64,000 nt of DNA from Icerya purchasi (Eukaryota > Arthropoda > Insecta > Hemiptera > Monophlebidae), in assembly GCA_039619475.1 (NCBI GenBank), contig CM077116.1:147205088-147269087 (forward strand), in the 5' to 3' direction. The translations under genes and the position numbers were made by a program. A model generated the notes under the pieces. That model was not told the origin of the DNA, did not search any database, and worked only from the letters and a program-made list of their open reading frames with translations. Each line of letters opens with the position of its first letter. Positions within the stretch are counted from its first letter, which is position 1. Positions 58,753 to 64,000 of this stretch are shown here, one piece after another.

Positions 58753-58885
58753 AAAGAAGATAAAAAATACACAATGGAGGATAAATACCGCAGAACATGA
58801 GGTCTTTAGAAAACACAAGTCTCTTATTGTCAAACTGGACGCAATTAAATAACAGGTGGTTAACGTCTTCTCTATGCACCCTCAA
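58753..58885 (-). pseudogene. C-terminal ORF2 fragment of the interrupted older element
   Basis: The minus strand reads HREDVNHLLFNCVQFDNKRL and then VFSKDLMFCGIYPPLCIFYLL, the His...Cys end and hydrophobic tail seen in the 23939-24151 fragment (DVNHLLFECSS). It breaks at the AAAGAAGAT flank of the large element. The 51890-52200 stretch has the right orientation and a poly(A) end to be its remaining 3' part. Confidence 0.6.
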
Positions 58886-58894
58886 CATATATAC

Positions 58895-59290
58895 TTGTAC
58901 ATATATATTAATTACAACGTGATTCTTAGGCTTTAGCCTACTGGCCAAATGAACTATATATTGTTCAGGTCAAAAACAAAAAAAAAAAGTAATAAAAATT
59001 CTTAGCTCGGCCTCTATTAGAAAAAATGTCCCAATTTGACATAACGTTCGTAATATTTTAATTTTTACCGACTTCCAAAAAGAAAGAAGTATTTTTTGTT
59101 TTTTTCTTAAATTTTTGTTCGCACATAACTCATATTTATATAGACCGATTTTACTTATTCCTTGTTCACTAGAAAAAATGTACCATTCAACTTAGGTACC
59201 TCATGTGAGTAATTATGAAAATCGGTGAACATAAATTGTGAGTATTCGTCAAAATACATGAAAAAATGTAATCCCTTTGGATAATTATTT
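58895..59290 (+). repeat. Dispersed repeat C, copy 2
   Basis: The first part (58899-59050) matches the reverse complement of 34540-34625. The next part starts ACCGACTTCCAAAAAGAAAG (about 59068) and matches ACCGACTACCAAAAAGAAGG at 60858, then CGCACATAACTCATATTTAT against CAGACATAACTTATATTCAT. No open frame or motif was found. Confidence 0.7.
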
Positions 59291-59517
59291 TTTCTTATTT
59301 CTTATTAGTATAATAAGGCGCACTCAGGATTTTATTTTGGTCGGGGCTAGAATTTAGAAGATGAGTTAGGGGGTGGTAACTCGGTACCTCGACTAAGTAC
59401 CTATCTATTTCCGTGGTCTGTAAATTAAAATAGAAAAAGAAAAAAAAAATATACGAAATTAACGAATAATATTTTTTTTTAAATTACAAAAGTGACGAAT
59501 TTTATTTTAAAAAAATT

Positions 59518-59520
59518 AAC

Positions 59521-59584
<64 letters not shown>
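59518..59584. repeat. (AAT)n microsatellite
   Basis: About 22 AAT units. Confidence 0.95.
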
Positions 59585-59663
59585 GAAACGTAACATTATG
59601 TTTGTAATAAGCACAAATTAGGTAAGCATACTAATTTTATTTTTAAAAAAATAGGTAAAAATG

Positions 59664-60636
59664 ACTTGGCGCGACAAAAGGTACCACAAGTCGAATTTTT
59701 TTTTTTTCGATTCTTTCGCATTTTGAAAACTAGAGACCTTCCTGATCAAAATGAGTCCAATCCAAACCGTCTTTCTCTAAAATTCACAATTTTGTAAGCA
59801 TTTGAATTTTCAGTAGTGAAAAATCAAATTTTGATAAAACCGAGTTTAAAGAAAAAAGCAAAGAAAATTCACTACAATTATTATTTTTTTTTTTCTATCA
59901 ATTTCCAAAAAAAGTTGAAAACCGTGATTAATACATTGGTTTCGATTCCCCTATCAGTAAAATAAATTTATTAAAAGGTATTTTGAATCTTCGAGATGGT
60001 AATGAGTTTAAAGAAAAAACAAAACTTTTAAAAATGCTACTGAATAATTGCTTATATTAAAATTGAAAATTTTTTTCCAATCTATTATTTACATAATTTT
60101 TATAACATTTTCAAAATCAATGATTTCATGAAAGAATAAAAGAGTAGAGAAACTGAACAACAGAAGTTCGCCTTACCGAATTTCAAATTATCTTGTTCAT
60201 TACTATCACTCGCGGTATCTGAATCTTCTGTTCTATAGGGGGTTTCTTCTCCTCTTTCGAAATATTCTTCTACCAGTTTTTGAATGCATTGTGCGTCGCA
60301 TTCATCGAACTATTCATGAAAACAACATTATTATCACGAAATGTTGAGCACAGATAGAAACGAAGTGATTAGGCCTCGCAGAAAAGACACCAGCGACTTG
60401 TGGTGGTACCATTTTTAAATCTAAAGTCGGCAACTTCAAATCCGTTTTTCTCCCACTTCCTGGCTGTAAAATACGCTTTGCGCGTTTGCCACCGTGTAGT
60501 CCACATGTTTAACCACGAGAATTCGCAAAAAAAAAAAACGATTTTTGATATTTTTGACCTTCGTTCATGAAGTTTTTCGCTCTAATTCGAAAACTTGTTT
60601 TTCGACTTGTGGTGGTACCTTTTGCCGCGCCAAGTC
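59664..60636. mobile_element. DNA element with 33-36-bp terminal inverted repeats, 973 bp
   Basis: The left end (59664-59696) reads GACTTGGCGCGACAAAAGGT then ACCACAAGTCGAA. The right end (60601-60636), read on the minus strand, is the same apart from one A/G change and an extra CAC. AAAT lies directly outside both ends and may be a 4-bp target duplication, though that is weak in AT-rich DNA. A third copy of the CGACTTGTGGTGGTACC block sits inside at about 60396-60412 in the orientation of the right end. The minus strand contains a possible exon (60177-60309). The superfamily was not identified. Confidence 0.72.
60177..60309 (-). CDS. Possible acidic exon inside the 59664-60636 element
   Basis: On the minus strand a frame of 44 codons starts right after an AG (TTTCATGAATAG) and ends at a good donor (TTCG then GTAAGG). 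It encodes FDECDAQCIQKLVEEYFERG and then an acidic, Ser/Asp-rich stretch (TEDSDTASDSNEQD). Acidic N-termini are common in DNA transposases, so this could be the start of a transposase gene whose rest is deleted. No catalytic motif is present, so the call is weak. Confidence 0.3.
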
Positions 60637-60854
60637 AAATATAACATTATATACTTGTAATACAAGAAAAAAGTAAAAATATGTATGTTCTTAAAAAAAA
60701 AATTAAGCAAAACAAAACGTTACAAAACGAAATTAAGATTTCGAAGATTTTTTGGGGGGAACAATGGCCCCGTGGCACCCCCCTTGAGTGCGCCAATGGA
60801 GGCGGTTGACTTAAAATGCTATTAATTTGCAAAATTACTATGGAAGTGTAGCAT

Positions 60855-61060
60855 TGTTACCGACTACCAAAAAGAAGGAGGCTACACGTTCGTTCCGTGT
60901 TTTTTTTTTTTTTTTTTCCACGTTTGTTCAGACATAACTTATATTCATATGGCCTGATCTAGAATTACGCTGTAAATTTTTATCATTTTATACAAAGTAT
61001 AGAAGAGAAAGAGACAGAAATGTAAGCAAAAGAGGTCAAGGGGCACTATATACACATAGA
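60855..61060 (+). repeat. Dispersed repeat C, copy 3
   Basis: It matches copy 2 at the start (ACCGACTACCAAAAAGAAGG) and the reverse complement of 34310-34405 at the end (ATCATTTTATACAAAGTATA, GAAGAGAAAGAGACAGAAAT). A (TA)/(CA)-rich tract follows at 61055-61130. Confidence 0.72.
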
Positions 61061-61678
61061 TATATATGTATACACACACACGCATATATATACGCACTCA
61101 TATATACACATATATACATATATATATGTTTTTGAATATTGAAATCCAGTAAAAAATATTTTTAAAATTCAGTTTTCAAATACATTTTTTCTGCTTTTCT
61201 GTTATAGGCGTGCGGGTTATTACACACGCGTATTTATGTGTGTGTGTGTGTGTCAGTGTGAATGTGAACTTGTTACTATATTGTGGACGAAATATTTTTC
61301 GTCAATTGTCCCATGAACAGATGGTGCTATTTTCGCGACATTTGAAGCACATTACAGAATCGCGACGATTACATTAGTAACTTAAGAAAATTCGGAAGTA
61401 ATTTAATGGTGTTAAACTCGATGTCAAACAGAGCGACCTTTTGGACTTTTTTAAAATGATAATTAAAAATAAAAAAGTTTTTGAACGGCGGCGATCAAAG
61501 TGTTTTCTACATTATGCTAACACCTTTTTTTATAATCTGACAATGTTTTTTTTTCTCTTAAGTTTCGTTAAAATCGACTGTATTATCACATATGTGTACG
61601 GAAAAAAGCTCTTACGTTGGATTTCTGAAAGTCAGATACTCTCTACATTCTTCGCAACTAATCGGTTTTATCATTCAG
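61061..61678. other. Gene-free stretch, mixed TA/CA/GT repeats
   Basis: It contains (TA)/(CA) repeats at 61055-61130 and a (TG)n at about 61237-61252. The rest may be intron if the exon at 61679 is real. Confidence 0.4.
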
Positions 61679-61798
61679 GTCGGCAATTTCGTTGCGGAAT
61701 TAAAAGTCAAAGTTGACTTCGCGATCGGTAGCAATCACCCCGAGATGGTAGGTGCATTGCAGGTCATTGGGGAAGCCTTAAACGCCAAAGACGGATGA
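61679..61798 (+). CDS. Possible terminal coding exon of a host gene
   Basis: A frame of 39 codons plus a stop follows a T-rich stretch ending TTTTATCATTCAG, a plausible splice acceptor. It reads VGNFVAELKVKVDFAIGSNH then PEMVGALQVIGEALNAKDG and a TGA at 61796-61798. The amino-acid mix (balanced charges, Ala/Gly/Val, few rare residues) and GC-rich third positions look more like real coding sequence than the surrounding AT-rich DNA. I do not recognise the protein. No AATAAA signal was seen close downstream and no other exon was found, so this remains a candidate. Confidence 0.35.
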   Translation, partial: VGNFVAELKVKVDFAIGSNHPEMVGALQVIGEALNAKDG

Positions 61799-63175
61799 AA
61801 AAATTCTCTATCTATAATCCGGAATCGTTTTAATGCATATTAATGCTGTACGGTGGTCGTCGGGGTAATACAACTGTCTGTTTATTGCTTCGAGAGAACC
61901 ACATCGACTGCCGATACAGAATTGCTCGCTAATAATTTTCCAATTCGAATTTACAGTTTGATCGCATTTTCATTACATTTAAAAACGGAAAACTTGGCAG
62001 GTTAACCACCTTTTTTTTTTTTTTTTTTTTTTTTTCTAATTTAGGTCGGTATCTTTTTACGTCAGACGGTTTCAAATGTTGTACACTAAAATTATCTTTA
62101 AAATCGGTTAAAATTTTCCATTGCTTTTTTTCTTTTCTTTTACTTAATTAATTAAGTTTTTCTTCAATAATACCCGCCTGTATATTGATTTTTCTAGAGT
62201 AGCTCTCGAAAATCGCTGCAACATCGCAAATAATACGGAAGTAGGTATCTCGATATTTTCACATTTTCGGTGTCCGGACGATTATTATTCTGCTACAACT
62301 GCAAAGTTCGAAAGGTTCTAGGTTTTTTTCCTTACATAATCCATGTTTCCGCAACGGATAACGGCCATAGTATTTAAATATTGTTCGATCTTTATCTTCA
62401 GTGCCTATTCGAGAGAACTTCTCTTTTGCTTTTTCGAATGTTTTATTTCGGTTTTGTCTTAATATCATTTCTTGAATTCTGAATACCTATACATTTGTTG
62501 GCTTATTAATTATTGTGTCTACCTTAGTTATTGTCCATTTTCGATATCGGTATTATAAACTCCTTTTATTTCAATAATATCGGCCATTCGTAGGAGTTGC
62601 TTTTAATTTGCTCGACATAAAATAATCTTGAAGGAGCAGCTCCCCTTTAGGCCTTTATACATATAGTGTGTTTTAAGGTGGAATTGCTTGTTTTTCTTCG
62701 TCTAAGAAATATTTTCCTAATAAACGAACCAATATCGAACATTTTTAGACATAGGCTATCAGGATAGGCCTTTGCAGGTTGAAGGTAAATTGCATTTTGC
62801 AGCGAGTGTCGTCATTTCGTTATCGCTGGTTACTTTCAATGAATAAAATCCTGCGGTTACCGATGACACTCTGTATTTGATGCACTTTTTGAACTCTCGT
62901 TTTTCGGAATAGAAATAACTCCGGATGTTATATTTTAAAGTATTTCGTGATATCCGAAATTTTACATTCGAAATTTGTGTAGCAGCGACTTTACACTTTT
63001 GCATAGGGTTCAACCAGAAATTTTTTCTTCCGCAACCGGTTTGCTTTTCTTAGCCTTGTTTCAGTATTGCAATTCGCCTTATATTCAATATCAGCAGCTT
63101 GTTCGTTCAAATTACCAATATATGTTCAGGTTAGATAAATATGGATTCTGAACGTACCTGAGTCACACTGACTTC

Positions 63176-63206
<31 letters not shown>

Positions 63207-64000
63207 TTTCGTTTCAGATCACTTTTTCATTATCATCCGTTTGCCGCCGTTATTAATTTTCAGATTTCGTTTTTGCTTTTTCATTAACGGCTTTAGTAAC
63301 TCTCTATCCGTTATATTTTCATTTGTTCGTATTAGTCTTCGCATTCATTTTTTTTTTTTTCTTTTTTCAGCTTTCTTATTTAAACCCGATTAATATTCGG
63401 TGCTATTTATGTTCCTTGCTTCTCGTCATTTATCTATATCATTTTCCGAATATTACTTTTTTCTTTTCTTTTTTTTTAAATAATTTGCGGGTCCCACAAG
63501 GCAAATGCCCGTTTGTGGGTTCCCAACATAATTATATCGTTTATTCACAAATATAATACATCTTAATGCTAACACATTATATTGATCTTATATCTATTAC
63601 TTAATTATACTTTAGCTTTTATTTTCACTGAATTACTTCATATTTTTAAAATAAATACATTCATGCCAAACACACATTCTAAAGCAATATTTACTCGTAA
63701 GCCAAAAGGTATGCAGCTAAAGAAAGGAGCTACCGTGCATTTTTTTTTTTTTTTTTATGTACCTTATTTATAATTATTTTCTTTGTTTCTTTCCTTCGTC
63801 TATTCTTTTTTCAATCTTTGCACCACGCTATCAACCAAATTTTATAATTACATCTCCTCAACTTTTCAAACTATTCTGAATATCATCTTATTTTCTCGGT
63901 GGCCGCGACCATTCATTACGTCTACACTTTAAGCTGTTTATTAAATTCGGAAACTATTAACTACTCGGTCATTTTTTTTTTTTTTTTTTGTAAACAGTTT
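61799..64000. other. Gene-free stretch
   Basis: It holds a poly(T) run at about 62010-62035, a (TTC)n repeat at 63178-63206, and a T run near 63350-63360. A short 3'-terminal retrotransposon motif lies at 63474-63515. Other short open frames have no motif. Confidence 0.45.
63474..63515 (-). mobile_element. Isolated 3'-terminal motif of the three-ORF element family
   Basis: On the minus strand it reads CGGGCATTTGCCTTGTGGGA then CCCGCAAATTATTT and an A-run, close to the conserved end of the 52210 element and its relatives. No coding part lies next to it, so it is only a fragment. It could also be a chance hairpin (GGGTCCCACAA with TTGTGGGTTCCC). Confidence 0.4.

Larger units (their letters stand above)
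59317..60794. mobile_element. Possible DNA element with short inverted ends (GGCGCACTCA)
   Basis: GGCGCACTCAGG at 59317 and the complement of GGCGCACTCAAGG at 60782-60794 are inverted. Beyond 12 bases the two ends differ, and no clear target-site duplication was found. It would enclose the better-supported 59664-60636 element. This is tentative. Confidence 0.3.

Noticed and set aside
61990..62060. Poly(T) run as the tail of another minus-strand retrotransposon
   Set aside because: The sequence to its right lacks the shared 3' motif and any ORF2 residue pattern.
1..64000. CRISPR array, phage or bacterial defence island
   Set aside because: Direct repeats are microsatellites or transposon copies; all recognised coding content is eukaryotic mobile-element derived.

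Overview
This is eukaryotic nuclear DNA, most likely from an insect. It is AT-rich, full of microsatellites and homopolymer runs, has no long host gene, and carries a repeat mix typical of insects: several I/Jockey-type non-LTR retrotransposon lineages, an R2/R4-like fragment, a piggyBac relic, hAT-type miniature elements and tRNA-derived SINEs. The species cannot be named from the sequence. No rRNA, functional tRNA, CRISPR or prokaryotic operon was seen.

The centrepiece is a nearly full-length non-LTR retrotransposon on the minus strand (about 52210-58752). It has an intact ORF1 (three zinc knuckles), an intact 1246-residue ORF2 (endonuclease, reverse transcriptase, RNase H, Cys/His C-terminus) and, between them, an unexpected third ORF of 340 codons. 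That ORF overlaps both neighbours by about 20 bases and contains 42-residue hydrophobic repeats. A poly(A) tail and a matching 9-bp flank suggest it inserted into the 3' end of an older element. Shorter, decayed relatives of the same or a related family lie at about 4374-5652, 23850-24330, 37096-38740 and 51050-51300, all on the minus strand.

The left part (1-15 kb) is mostly non-coding. It holds an endonuclease remnant (970-1372), a nested pair of retrotransposon fragments (4195-6010), a hAT-type miniature element (7755-8178) and a 125-bp tandem duplication (13181-13430). From 15 to 30 kb there are two I-type relics, a SINE, an R2/R4-like fragment with a duplicated segment, and a 5'-truncated element with a 557-codon open frame (27985-29876).

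From 30 to 46 kb there is an internally deleted piggyBac relic, SINE copies, a second hAT-type miniature element, a CR1/Jockey-like reverse transcriptase, a Jockey-like C-terminus and a ~970-bp palindrome flanked by TA. The right end (58.7-61 kb) is a nested island of dispersed repeats and a terminal-inverted-repeat element. One possible host coding exon ends at 61798.

The window therefore reads as a repeat-rich intergenic or intronic region in which mobile elements have inserted into one another. Most are dead; only the 52-58 kb element looks capable of encoding its own machinery.
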